Shown: positions 44,156 to 53,110 of the stretch, one piece after another
Layout: the number at the start of each line of letters is the position of its first letter
How positions within the stretch are numbered: the stretch's first letter is position 1
Source of the DNA: Sphingobacteriales bacterium
Lineage (GTDB): Bacteria > Bacteroidota > Bacteroidia > Sphingobacteriales > Sphingobacteriaceae
Reading direction: 5' to 3'
DNA: 64,000 nt
NCBI GenBank assembly: GCA_028288165.1
Contig: JAQBOG010000015.1
Coordinates: 1 to 64,000 of the forward strand
Notes under the pieces: generated by a model
What the model was told of the DNA's origin: nothing
What the model saw: only the letters and a program-made list of their open reading frames with translations
The model's database searches: none
Translations under genes and position numbers: made by a program

Positions 44156-44950
44156 TTACTTTAAGACTTCTCTTGCAATAATATATATGCCCATAAGAAG
44201 GACAAACCAGCCGAATCCTTTTTTGAGGTTTTCACCCGGGATTTTTTTGCCAATCAGCCCGCCGACAAAAATTCCAGCTGCAGCAATTAGCGTAATTGTC
44301 ATTAGAAATTTCCATTCAATCGTAAAATGTCCCAGATCCCCAGCAAATCCGATTAAGGAGTTTAAGGCTATAATCAGTAACGAAGTTCCGATTGCTTTTT
44401 TCATGGGAAGTTTGATCAGAAGCACCAGGGCGGGGATTAATAAGAATCCGCCCCCGGCGCCAAGCAGTCCGGTGACCAAGCCGATGCTGATTCCATAGCT
44501 GAGCAGCTTGAAGAATTTACTAAAATCTGTATATTCCATTTCAGGCCCGGTCCAGTTTTTATCACGGAGCATGCTAATGGATGCCAGGAGCATGAGTACA
44601 CCGAACAGCAGCATGGTCAGGAAGGATTCGGTCACCGTAAAGCCGGCTATAGTAGCAATATATTTCGGGATTACAGGGATAAGAAACTTCCGAATTATAA
44701 AGACGGTTATGATGGAAGAAGCGCCGAAAAAAAGCACAGTCTTCAAGCTTATTTGCCCTTTACGTAAATTACTGATTGAACCGATTAGGCTTGTTGTGCC
44801 GACAATGAAAAGAGAATAGGAAGTTGCCAGCAATGGAGAAACACCAAAAAGGTAAACCATTACCGGAACGGTTAAGATAGATCCGCCCCCGCCTATGAGT
44901 CCCAGTGAGATCCCAATTAATGCCGATGCTATGTACCCGAAAACTTCCAT
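44156..44950 (-). CDS. TauE/SafE-family sulfite or organosulfonate exporter
   Basis: 264 residues from MEVFGYIASALI; an ATG at 44977 adds 9 residues. About eight hydrophobic helices in two repeats, each with the glycine-rich motif (GISLGLIGGGGSILTVPVMV and GLVTGLLGAGGGFLLIPALV). TauE proteins export sulfite, sulfonates or similar anions. Its position next to DsrE-like and thiosulfate-dehydrogenase-like genes points to export of a sulfur anion made by that module. Monocistronic on the minus strand. Confidence 0.85.
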   Translation of the reverse strand: MEVFGYIASALIGISLGLIGGGGSILTVPVMVYLFGVSPLLATSYSLFIVGTTSLIGSISNLRKGQISLKTVLFFGASSIITVFIIRKFLIPVIPKYIATIAGFTVTESFLTMLLFGVLMLLASISMLRDKNWTGPEMEYTDFSKFFKLLSYGISIGLVTGLLGAGGGFLLIPALVLLIKLPMKKAIGTSLLIIALNSLIGFAGDLGHFTIEWKFLMTITLIAAAGIFVGGLIGKKIPGENLKKGFGWFVLLMGIYIIAREVLK

Positions 44951-45301
44951 GCTTTTTTTATCCCACAAAAGTGCCAAGAAAACGAGCCAGGAAGGGTGAC
45001 AAAGTCACACGAGGTTTAATTCTCACTGTCACCTCTGTGAATTGTGAATTTTTGACGGTCAAATAAACGCACAGGTCAAATTTTCATTACACTTAGAAGC
45101 AGCGGCGTGCTACCCTGCTGGATCGGCGATAGTTAAACAAAAAACATACTTGAATGTTTGAAACATTAATACAGAATTGATGATTACCTGGTTTCATTAA
45201 CCGACCTTTTGACGTACTAAGAAGATTTTTATTTATCCCTTTAAAGACACAGCAAAACGACAGTGCTGAGTGTCCATCTTCAATCTACTCCATAAAATGG
45301 T

Positions 45302-45505
45302 ATTCTAGATTATTCGAAAATAGATGCTGGAAAGGTGGAATTAGAGTCGATTCAGTTTAATTTAAAAGAAGTAGTAGAGAAGATGTTGAAAATGTTTGAG
45401 TATAAATTGATCGAAAAGGATCTTAAGATGAAACTCAATTTTCAATTTAGCACGACATTCTATTTGAATATCGTATTAAAGAAAAAAATTATTCTGAAGA
45501 GTTAA
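45302..45505 (+). pseudogene. Histidine-kinase dimerisation-domain fragment
   Basis: Reads ILDYSKIDAGKVELESIQFN, then LKEVVEKMLKMFEYKLIEK, and stops after 67 codons. This is the HisKA-linker stretch (ILD(Y/F)SKI(D/E)AGK) of a hybrid or sensor kinase. No start, no phospho-acceptor helix and no ATPase domain remain. Part of the 45.0-46.7 kb gene graveyard. Confidence 0.65.
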
Positions 45506-45531
45506 TGATGTAATTGCTTAATGTCTACATG

Positions 45532-45564
45532 TAAAGAGGCGGTCTTAAAAAGGCAGCCTCTTTG
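45532..45564 (+). terminator. Rho-independent terminator-like hairpin
   Basis: AAAGAGGC and GCCTCTTT form a stem with an A-rich loop, followed by TGTTTATA. It follows the kinase fragment. The 12-base TGTAATTGCTTA is repeated on either side of it (45508 and 45580 areas). Confidence 0.55.
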
Positions 45565-45750
45565 TTTATACCAAAAAATGTAATTGCTTAGCTATATGCA
45601 AAGCTTCAATAGCCCGTATTGGTTATCGGTAGAAGCATTTTCACTATCCCAGGAAACAAAAATTAATTATTACTATTATATTAAGTATTCAGAATAGCCC
45701 GTTTATAAAATATAATTCTTTTAAATTTAGGTTTCCATAGAAGGAAAAAC

Positions 45751-45800
45751 CGTAGAGCGCTGAGTCGGCAGCAATGGAGGTTCGATCCCTCCTCTACATC
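45751..45800 (+). other. tRNA-like 3' half (T-arm plus acceptor strand)
   Basis: GGAGG-TTCGATC-CCTCC (45776-45792) is a perfect T-arm with a canonical seven-base loop, followed by TCTACAT and C, an acceptor-like 3' strand. Upstream, GTAGAGC and GCTG/CAGC resemble a D-stem and an anticodon stem, but the 5' acceptor strand and a full cloverleaf cannot be drawn. It could be a decayed tRNA or an attachment-site remnant left by an integrated element. Confidence 0.35.
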
Positions 45801-45815
45801 TAATAATTAAATACC

Positions 45816-45977
45816 ATGGAAGTAAACTATCCCATCGTAATATTAATCACAGCCCTGATAATTTGGCTTATTATTTTCTTAATTCTGAAAAACCAGAAAG
45901 ATAAAAAGAAGCTTGAAAAGCAAATGAATTTGTCAGATTTAGAGCCTGAAAAACATAAAAAAGAAGACAAGATATAG
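45816..45977 (+). CDS. Small single-pass membrane protein candidate
   Basis: 53 codons, ATG to TAG: MEVNYPIVILITALIIWLII with a hydrophobic helix to about residue 23, then a charged tail (KNQKDKKKLEKQMNLSDLEP). The single helix plus Lys-rich tail is typical of small membrane proteins. It starts 15 bp after the tRNA-like fragment. Real expression is uncertain. Confidence 0.45.
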   Translation: MEVNYPIVILITALIIWLIIFLILKNQKDKKKLEKQMNLSDLEPEKHKKEDKI

Positions 45978-46059
45978 CAAGGCTTTCTTTACATAACTAT
46001 TTAAAAATCAGTGTTATTTATCCTATTAGTTATAAATAACATTCAGTAAACCCGCTAAT

Positions 46060-46258
46060 CTTACTCCAGCAATCGCCAGTCTATGTGGATTATTTCTGCA
46101 TGTTTTGGATAATAATCATAATTGAATTCTTTGTTTTGTCCAGCCTCTAAATAAAGTATGTAAATTGGTTTCCTTTGGCATAAACTTGACGTCAATTTTA
46201 TTCCCACCCAAGTCTTCTGCCCTACCGTATGCATGGGCTAGTGTAGATCGCCAACTAA
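46060..46258 (-). pseudogene. S1/P1 nuclease relic
   Basis: The minus strand reads VGDLH, a stop where Gln is expected, PMH, then after a one-base shift YGRAEDLGGNKIDVKFMPKE and TNLHTLFRGWT. This matches the zinc-nuclease block VGDxHQPLH...RAEDxGGNxI of S1/P1 nucleases. The N-terminal and C-terminal parts are missing. Confidence 0.7.
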
Positions 46259-46449
46259 GTGTATTAAAAACTTTAAAGCAAATACTGAAAGAATTTTAAG
46301 CTTGGGGATAGCGTTTAGTAGCATTAGGTGGCTGAGTTACTAGAACAAAGTCACCTACAGCACAATAGTCATATGTTAAAGTATCTCGTTGATGATAAGC
46401 AAAACCTCAATGAAAAAGGCCGGTAGCATTTTATAAGAAAACCCTATCT

Positions 46450-46655
46450 ATGATGCAAACCGAATTCAACATTAGCGCTAATTTAGCTGGTTACGGAGGT
46501 ATGAAAGAAGTACTTATTGTTCCTCTTAAAAGGCGGCAACTGGGGTACCGAGTATAAAGGATACCGTGTTGTCGAAATTGACGAACAAAATAAGATTTCA
46601 ACCTATCAGGTAAATGCAAGCCAAAACCCGATCATAAACAGCAATAAGAATTAGA
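46450..46655 (+). pseudogene. C-terminal fragment resembling a calcineurin-like phosphoesterase
   Basis: One frame reads MQTEFNISANLAGYGGMKEV, and after a shift LLKGGNWGTEYKGYRVVEID, then EQNKISTYQVNASQ and a stop. The end, YRVVEID ... ISTYQ, recalls the tails of Bacteroidota metallophosphoesterases, but the metal-binding core is absent, so the family is tentative. Confidence 0.3.
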
Positions 46656-46709
46656 GGTTATATAAATTGAGAAGAATTTGCTAGAATAAGTGTTGATCAA
46701 AATTAACGC

Positions 46710-47984
46710 CTATATCAATATACCAGCAATGGTAGCCGATAAATAAGAAGCAAGAGTTCCACAAATTAAGGCCTTTACCCCTAGTTTTGCTAAATCACTA
46801 CGCCTTTCCGGAGCAAGTTCTCCAATTCCACCCACCTGAATGGCAATGGAGGCAAAGTTTGCAAATCCGCAAAGGGCAAAGCTTGTAATTATAATGGTTT
46901 TCGGATCTAGCGTTGATTTTATCTTAGCTAAATCCAGATAGGCGACAAATTCATTAATAACCATTTTGGTACCCATTAATGATCCAGCAGCTTGCACATC
47001 CTTACCAGGAACACCCATCGCGTACGCAAAAATTGAAAAAATTGACCCTAATATTTTATTAAAGCTTAACTTATTGATATCAATATTGGCCCAGGTTAAA
47101 GATATACCGAGGTTTCCTAAGCCTGCACCAACTTTTAATAGCATGTAATCTAGCAAGGCAATGAGTGCAATAAAACCAATGAGCATGGCAATCACATTTA
47201 GGCCGACTTTTAAGCCTTCGCCGGCTCCATGCGAAATGGAATCGATCAGGTTGGCATGAGTCCGCTTTATTTCAAGAGAAACTTTCCCTTTTGTTTCTGA
47301 TATCTCGGTTTCCGGATACACTATTTTTGAAATCACCAGTGCAGCAGGTGCAGCCATCATACTGGCAGCAATCAGATACTCTGCCGGAACGCCAAGTGCA
47401 ATGTAAACCGCCATTACACCACCCGCAATACAGGCCATACTTCCAGACATAGATGCTAGCAATTCTGACATGGTCATTCCCTTTAAATAGGGCTTAATCA
47501 TAATTTGAGCCTCCACCTGTCCAACAAACGTGCTGGCCACATTTGATAATGCTTCTGCACCAGAAACTCCCATCACCTTGTAAACTATCAAGGCAAAAAA
47601 TTTGACGATTCGCTGCATAATACCCAAATGATAAGCAAGGCTAACAAGCACAGCTACAAAAATTATAGTAGGGATAATATTGAAGAAAAAAACGAAATCG
47701 TTACCCAGGCCAAAGGTTTTCTCCATAAACGCTTTATTTACCAATGGGCCAAACACAAATTCGGCACCTTTATGCGAAAAGTCAAGGATGGTAGTAATAA
47801 TAGAACCCAACCTAGCAAATAATGCTTTACCAAACGGAATTTTCAGGATAAAAACCGCTAAAATTAATTGAATAGTTAAACCAGAAAAAACTAACCGGTA
47901 ATTAATTGCTTTCCGATTGTTCGACATCAAAAAGGCAATTCCAAATATGAGTGCAATTCCGATGATTCCGGTAAATCTATCCAT
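46710..47984 (-). CDS. NupC-family concentrative nucleoside transporter
   Basis: 424 residues from MDRFTGIIGIAL; an ATG at 47990 adds two residues. About ten hydrophobic helices; family blocks SNNRKAINYRLVFSGLTIQ, MGVSGAEALSNVASTFVGQV, EAQIMIKPYLKGMTMSELLA and FALCGFANFASIAIQVGGIG. It imports nucleosides using protons or sodium. Monocistronic; a stretch of relics lies downstream. Gene symbol is not assigned because Bacteroidota homologues have not been shown to be NupC itself. Confidence 0.9.
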   Translation of the reverse strand: MDRFTGIIGIALIFGIAFLMSNNRKAINYRLVFSGLTIQLILAVFILKIPFGKALFARLGSIITTILDFSHKGAEFVFGPLVNKAFMEKTFGLGNDFVFFFNIIPTIIFVAVLVSLAYHLGIMQRIVKFFALIVYKVMGVSGAEALSNVASTFVGQVEAQIMIKPYLKGMTMSELLASMSGSMACIAGGVMAVYIALGVPAEYLIAASMMAAPAALVISKIVYPETEISETKGKVSLEIKRTHANLIDSISHGAGEGLKVGLNVIAMLIGFIALIALLDYMLLKVGAGLGNLGISLTWANIDINKLSFNKILGSIFSIFAYAMGVPGKDVQAAGSLMGTKMVINEFVAYLDLAKIKSTLDPKTIIITSFALCGFANFASIAIQVGGIGELAPERRSDLAKLGVKALICGTLASYLSATIAGILI

Positions 47985-48061
47985 CAGCAAATAAATTTAT
48001 ATGTTAGTATGTTCGCCTTACCGAATCGGACTCAAAAGTGCTGGTTAACTTAGCAAAGCTA

Positions 48062-48820
48062 TTAAAACCATATTACTAAGAGGTTCTCAAAAGCAATTTT
48101 GTAAATCCCTAAAATAAACAAACAAGTTTCAAATTTATATCCTACACCTCTGATGGTGCTTATATAATTTTCACCTAGTTTTTCTCTTACTTTGCGAATA
48201 TGAACGTCGATAGTTCTGTCTGTCATCATGGTAGTATTATCCCATATATTTTCCAGAATTGCATCCCTTGTGAAAACTTTCCCGGGTCTGGATGCTAGCA
48301 GGAATAAAAGTTCAAACTCTTTTTTAGCAAAAACAATTTTGTGATTTCCACGATAAACGAGATAAGATTCGCAATCTATAGACAAATCGGAAATTTCAAT
48401 TTTATACTTCGGTACATCAATTGTTTGATTTTTGCGCTTTAGGATGGCATTTATTCTACTTAGGAGCGCATTCGGCTTTACTGGTTTGGAAATGTAGTCA
48501 TCCGCACCTACATTGAATCCGGCAATTTCAGAATATTCTTCAATACGGGCTGTTAAAAATACTACTACCGTATTCTTAAAGGCGATCATGTTTTTAATAA
48601 TACGGCAAGCCTCAATCCCATCCATTATTGGCATCATGATATCCATAATGATTAAATCGGGGTGGCATTTTATTGCTTCGGATATGCCTTCTTCTCCATT
48701 TGAGGCTGTATAAACTAAATACCCATCTTTTTTAAGGTAATATACAAGCAACTCTCTTATATCAGGCTCATCGTCTATTACTAAAATTTTTTGCTTTGTG
48801 GAACCCATATTTGTTTCCAC
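48062..48820 (-). CDS. Orphan OmpR-family response regulator with C-terminal extension
   Basis: 252 residues. Receiver with KILVIDDEPDIRELLVYYLK, phospho-acceptor Asp in LIIMDIMMPIMDG and Lys in YISKPV; winged helix ending STIRGVGYKFE. The family normally stops there, but this protein runs 20 more hydrophobic residues (TCLFILGIYKIAFENLLVIW), which suggests loss of the original stop. No histidine kinase is adjacent. It is divergent from the TonB receptor gene (243 bp), which it may regulate. Confidence 0.85.
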   Translation of the reverse strand: METNMGSTKQKILVIDDEPDIRELLVYYLKKDGYLVYTASNGEEGISEAIKCHPDLIIMDIMMPIMDGIEACRIIKNMIAFKNTVVVFLTARIEEYSEIAGFNVGADDYISKPVKPNALLSRINAILKRKNQTIDVPKYKIEISDLSIDCESYLVYRGNHKIVFAKKEFELLFLLASRPGKVFTRDAILENIWDNTTMMTDRTIDVHIRKVREKLGENYISTIRGVGYKFETCLFILGIYKIAFENLLVIWF

Positions 48821-49063
48821 GAAAGTATGGTTATAAGTACCTAAAGCTGTTAAGCAGGTGTTAAGATATTGTTACTAATGGAATGGTGAAAGTGTTTATG
48901 TTAAAAACCTATTTTGGGCTGCTAGATTGCCAATCTACAACTGATTGACATGTTAAAATGATAGCTGTAACCACAAACTTACTCGGAGGTATAAACTTGT
49001 TACGATAGGTTATGATTCGATTAACAATTCTTTGCGTTTTTTTGCACAATTATTCCTTATTTC

Positions 49064-51529
49064 ATGAAATATCTTCTTCTTCTCTTTTTTTTCCAGGTAT
49101 TCGCTGTTTCTTCAAATGCACAAATCGCCAAAATTTCAGGTAAGGCGAAAATTTCAGGCACAATAACCGATGCCAGCACTAAACAACCCGTTGATTATGC
49201 AACAATTACTATTTATAACCAAGGAAGTAAGATTCCAGTAAATGGCACAACCTCTGATACAAAAGGCAGCTTCAACATTAATGGACTACCTGTGGGCGAC
49301 TATGAAATTACCGTAGATTTTATTGGTTATCAACGCTTTACTATTGATCATGCAATTATCAGCAGTACGAATCAAAATATACAATTAGCCGAAATAAAAA
49401 TGAAGCCTTCCCAAAATCAGCTTCAGGAAGTAATTATAACTGGACAGGCAAATAGAGTTGAAAACAAAATTGACAAACTGGTTTATAATGCGGCCAATGA
49501 TCTTACCTCGCAAGGCGGATTAGCAACCGATGTATTAAAAAAAGTACCAATGGTTACTGTGGATATTGACGGAAATGTCGAACTACAGGGAAATTCGAAT
49601 GTGCGTTTTTTGATTAACGGAAAGCCATCCAGTATTTTTGGGGCTAGCTTAGCAGATGCTTTGCAATCAATACCAGCCAGCCAAATTAAAAGTGTGGAGG
49701 TGATAACCAGCCCTGGTGCCAAGTATGACGCCTCTGGAACGGGCGGAATTATAAACATCCTTTTGAAGGATAACAAAGTAGAAGGGATCAACGGGACTGT
49801 GAATGCATCCGCTGGCACCCGTTTACAAAACGGTTCGTTAAACCTCAATATTAAAAAAGGGAGTTTTGGCATAAGCGCCTCCTTTAGCGGGAATGCACAG
49901 TTAAACAGCATCACCACCAATACCCTGGATAAAGAATCGTTTGACAATTCTAGAAGCACTGTAGATCACCTTTTTCAAACTGGCAATAGTGAATTTAAAC
50001 GAAGTGGTTATCAATCTGGTTTAAATTTAAATTGGAGTATTACTAAGCGGGATGAATTAAGCGCCTCATTGGGTTTTAATCATTTTGGAAATAACAATAC
50101 AGGAACTACATTAGTTCAGCAGAATGAAGTAGTTGCCGGAAAAGATCCTGTCTCATTTCAGAGTAACCGGAATTCGGACAATCATTTCAGTTCCAGATCT
50201 ACCGATTATAGTCTTGCCTATAAAAAAACATTTAAAAAAGAAGATGAAGAGTTCAGCGTTGTTTATACGGCAAGTAGCAGCAAGAACTTAGCAGATTTTT
50301 CGCAGGAACAGAGGTATTTTGCTGACGCCTTTCAGCCATCGGGATTACAAAGCATTAATCCCGGGAGAAATTCTGAGAAAAATTTATCATTGGATTACTC
50401 GTACCCTCTTAATAAAAAAACAATTTTTGAAACTGGGGTAAAGGCGATCTCAGAAAAATTAAACAGTAGTACGATAGCCGATACGCTTACTGCAAACGGC
50501 AATTATATTCCAAACCAGAATCAAACTCATAGCTTTAATTACAGCCGAAACATTTACGCAGCCTATCTGTCCTTGAGCTTTTCACTATTTAAAGATTTCA
50601 TTACCGGAAAAAGCGGTTTGAGATATGAGCGAACAAATACGAAGGCTGATTTTGAAGGTACAAATATCCCAGGGTATAATATTTTCGCACCGTCTTTTGT
50701 ATTATCCCACAAAATAGATGACTCGCAATCTATAAAAGCTAGTTTTACATACCGTCTTGAAAGGCCCGATTATGGTGATTTAAATCCCTTTTACAATATA
50801 AGCGACCCGCATAACATTAATACTGGAAACCCTAACCTAAAACCCGAATTAGGTCATAACTATGAATTAGGTTACAATAAAAATTTTGGCAAAGGAGCTA
50901 ATGTGTATATAGCAGGATTTTACCGGTATAATACTGAAGATATCCAATCATATACCACCTTTTACCCCTTACTTACGATTAACGGAATAGACTATCCGAA
51001 CGTTTCGTTAAACCAACGTTATAATGTGGGCTCTGAAGTGACCACCGGTGCCAGCCTATTTGCGTCTGTGCCTTTATCGCAAAAATTAAATTTACGGTCT
51101 AATTTGTATTTCGGAGACAGGATCAATAAAAATCCAGGCAATCCAACAGTAAGTGGGCTTGCATACCGTATAAATTTAAATGCCAGCTACAGTTTCGGTC
51201 ATAATTTAACCGCAGAAGGTTTTATAAATTATAATTCATCACAAAAAACAATACAGGGTTCACGGCCTGCTTTTTCCTTTTATAACGTGGCTGTAAGAAA
51301 ACAAATTTTAAATAAAAAAGTAAGCTTAGGTTTAACAGCTGCTAATCCCTTTAATCAGTACGTGAACCAAAAATCAACAGCATCTGCAGCAAACTTTAAT
51401 CAATCCAGCATTCGTCTGGTTCCCTTCCGATCCTTTGGCATCAGCGCAAGCTATAAATTTGGCAAGCTAGAATTCAAAAAAGGGGAAGAGAAAGACTCTA
51501 ATCAGGGTGCTCCTCAGCCTTCTGAATGA
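49064..51529 (+). CDS. TonB-dependent outer-membrane receptor (CarboxypepD_reg / OMP_b-brl_3 type)
   Basis: 821 residues with a signal peptide (VFAVSSNAQIAKI), a carboxypeptidase-regulatory-like domain (SGTITDASTKQPVDYATITI), a plug (LTSQGGLATDVLKKVPMVTV, GTGGIINILLKDN) and a beta-barrel ending FGKLEFKKGEEKDSNQGA. The barrel resembles the OMP_b-brl_3 group, whose members take up peptides, metal complexes or small glycans; ligand not known. No SusD partner is linked. Followed by a strong bidirectional terminator. Confidence 0.9.
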   Translation: MKYLLLLFFFQVFAVSSNAQIAKISGKAKISGTITDASTKQPVDYATITIYNQGSKIPVNGTTSDTKGSFNINGLPVGDYEITVDFIGYQRFTIDHAIISSTNQNIQLAEIKMKPSQNQLQEVIITGQANRVENKIDKLVYNAANDLTSQGGLATDVLKKVPMVTVDIDGNVELQGNSNVRFLINGKPSSIFGASLADALQSIPASQIKSVEVITSPGAKYDASGTGGIINILLKDNKVEGINGTVNASAGTRLQNGSLNLNIKKGSFGISASFSGNAQLNSITTNTLDKESFDNSRSTVDHLFQTGNSEFKRSGYQSGLNLNWSITKRDELSASLGFNHFGNNNTGTTLVQQNEVVAGKDPVSFQSNRNSDNHFSSRSTDYSLAYKKTFKKEDEEFSVVYTASSSKNLADFSQEQRYFADAFQPSGLQSINPGRNSEKNLSLDYSYPLNKKTIFETGVKAISEKLNSSTIADTLTANGNYIPNQNQTHSFNYSRNIYAAYLSLSFSLFKDFITGKSGLRYERTNTKADFEGTNIPGYNIFAPSFVLSHKIDDSQSIKASFTYRLERPDYGDLNPFYNISDPHNINTGNPNLKPELGHNYELGYNKNFGKGANVYIAGFYRYNTEDIQSYTTFYPLLTINGIDYPNVSLNQRYNVGSEVTTGASLFASVPLSQKLNLRSNLYFGDRINKNPGNPTVSGLAYRINLNASYSFGHNLTAEGFINYNSSQKTIQGSRPAFSFYNVAVRKQILNKKVSLGLTAANPFNQYVNQKSTASAANFNQSSIRLVPFRSFGISASYKFGKLEFKKGEEKDSNQGAPQPSE

Positions 51530-51534
51530 TGAAT

Positions 51535-51560
51535 AGTACGGCTTATGTTTAAGCCGTACT
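51535..51560. terminator. Bidirectional terminator between convergent genes
   Basis: AGTACGGCTTA and TAAGCCGTACT form an 11-bp stem with a short loop, followed by ATTATTT. It lies 5 bp after the TonB receptor stop and 1 bp before the HD gene stop, so it serves both strands. Confidence 0.75.
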
Positions 51561-51561
51561 A

Positions 51562-52149
51562 TTATTTACAATAAGACCGAATCATTTCCAGATTGGCATC
51601 TTTCAAGAGCTGAAGAGTACTTTGACCATATGCGGTAAAATACTTATGACCGGTTAGCATGGAGCAGTTTTCTTTTTTCCAGTCATCATCAGTAAAAAAT
51701 TTACGCAGATACAGCTCCCATTCCGCCCTCAGTAAATTAGATTTCACGGGATAATCTGGTAGTGAGAAATGGTAAAAATCAGCATCACAAATAACCTTCT
51801 CTAAAAAATTTAGTGGGTTTTGCGGATACTTGGTAGCATTAATACAGCCTACAATCTCTTCCACTCTTTTTATTGAGACTCCTTTTGCTGTAAAAAACTG
51901 TTTAGCGATCTGGATACTTTCCTCTTCGTGGCCAATATATTTTTTTAGGTAACCAGTATCATGAAACCATGCAGCAATTTGCACAGTTTCTGATTGTTCG
52001 GTAGATATACCTGTATATAAGCAAATCTCCTTTACCCCTTCAACCACATCCAAAGTATGTGCAATATTGTGAAAGCTAAGTGTTACCGGAAGCTTATTGG
52101 TAAGCAAACCCAGCACATATGAAGAAACCTCTGATATAAGTGATTGCAT
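51562..52149 (-). CDS. HD-domain phosphohydrolase-like protein
   Basis: 195 residues. Metal-binding histidines and aspartates of the HD fold are seen in LSFHNIAHTLDVVEG, WFHDTGYLKKYIGHEEES and VICDADFYHFSLPDY. HD enzymes hydrolyse phosphate esters, often (cyclic) nucleotides. The gene is 3 bp downstream of the COG4705-type membrane protein, same strand. A fragment of a close relative is at 39445-39615. Specific substrate not known. Confidence 0.8.
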   Translation of the reverse strand: MQSLISEVSSYVLGLLTNKLPVTLSFHNIAHTLDVVEGVKEICLYTGISTEQSETVQIAAWFHDTGYLKKYIGHEEESIQIAKQFFTAKGVSIKRVEEIVGCINATKYPQNPLNFLEKVICDADFYHFSLPDYPVKSNLLRAEWELYLRKFFTDDDWKKENCSMLTGHKYFTAYGQSTLQLLKDANLEMIRSYCK

Positions 52150-52152
52150 AAA

Positions 52153-52908
52153 TTAAACTGAAAGATTAGCAAGCTTAGTCCTCTTAACTGTCAAATAAAT
52201 GACTAAAGTGATAATAGTCAGCAGGAAAATAATACTAGTTATTGTTGTACCTAAGCCTAGGCCGCCATCATCTGCAGACTGCGAAAGAAGGTCGCCCGCT
52301 GATGCGCCAAGCGGCCGGGTAAAAATGTAAGCCAGCCAAAATGCCAGGATGGAATTTAAGTGCAGAAAGCGATAGGTCATAAAAACCATCGTAATTAGTG
52401 CGGCAAACAACAACGCAGCATAGGCATAGCCCAGACCCGAACTTTCGGCTATTAAATCTCCGGCGGAAGTTCCTAATGCAAAAGTAAATAAGATAGCTAC
52501 CCAATAGAACAATTCCCTTTTTTTGGTATCAATTGTATGTACCGATAAAGTTCTTTCACTTAGGTACCAGATACCAAAAACAAATGCAAGTGCCGAACTA
52601 AACAAAATAGTGGTTGTTATAAGGCTCACGCCTATATTATCAACCAAATTATCCGAAATCAACGTGCCTACTATACTTAATAAAACAACAGCGGCCCAAT
52701 ATATGCCAGGCACATATTGCTTAGTGCGAAGCTGAATGACAAGCAATATGGCTAATAGCCCACTCATTATGTATGACGTACCAGTCAATCCGAGTTTTAA
52801 CGTTTCAGACAAATAATCGGCTGCCGTTTCACCCACTGTTGTGGCCATAATTTTTATTACCCAGAAAAATAGAGTTACTTCAGGAACTTTATTCAGCATC
52901 GTCTTCAT
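52153..52908 (-). CDS. COG4705-type multi-helix membrane protein
   Basis: 251 residues, about eight hydrophobic helices in four units, each with a repeated acidic motif (TTVGETAADYL, GTLISDNLVDNI, ALGTSAGDLI, PLGASAGDLL). This fits the COG4705 uncharacterised membrane-anchored family. It lies 3 bp upstream of the HD gene. No catalytic motif is known. The repeated Gly/Asp pairs in helices suggest an ion or proton pathway, which is an inference. Confidence 0.78.
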   Translation of the reverse strand: MKTMLNKVPEVTLFFWVIKIMATTVGETAADYLSETLKLGLTGTSYIMSGLLAILLVIQLRTKQYVPGIYWAAVVLLSIVGTLISDNLVDNIGVSLITTTILFSSALAFVFGIWYLSERTLSVHTIDTKKRELFYWVAILFTFALGTSAGDLIAESSGLGYAYAALLFAALITMVFMTYRFLHLNSILAFWLAYIFTRPLGASAGDLLSQSADDGGLGLGTTITSIIFLLTIITLVIYLTVKRTKLANLSV

Positions 52909-53110
52909 GTAGTTTGTGTTTAATATCTATAAATATTTAAGTTCTCTTATTCGGCCAGCTTTTTACCGAATCTTGTAAAAAACAAGTGTTTGATAAAAAT
53001 CTAAAATGCCAGTAAACCTTAATTGTTAAAATTCTTTGGATAAAATATTTGCCTATGCAATCCATTGTTTTTCAGAAGTAGCATCGTATTTAGATCCATC
53101 TTCCCATAAA

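Noticed and set aside
45500..45600. Direct repeat TGTAATTGCTTA around the terminator as an IS target duplication
   Set aside because: No element lies between the copies other than the hairpin, and 12 bp is within reach of chance in AT-rich DNA.
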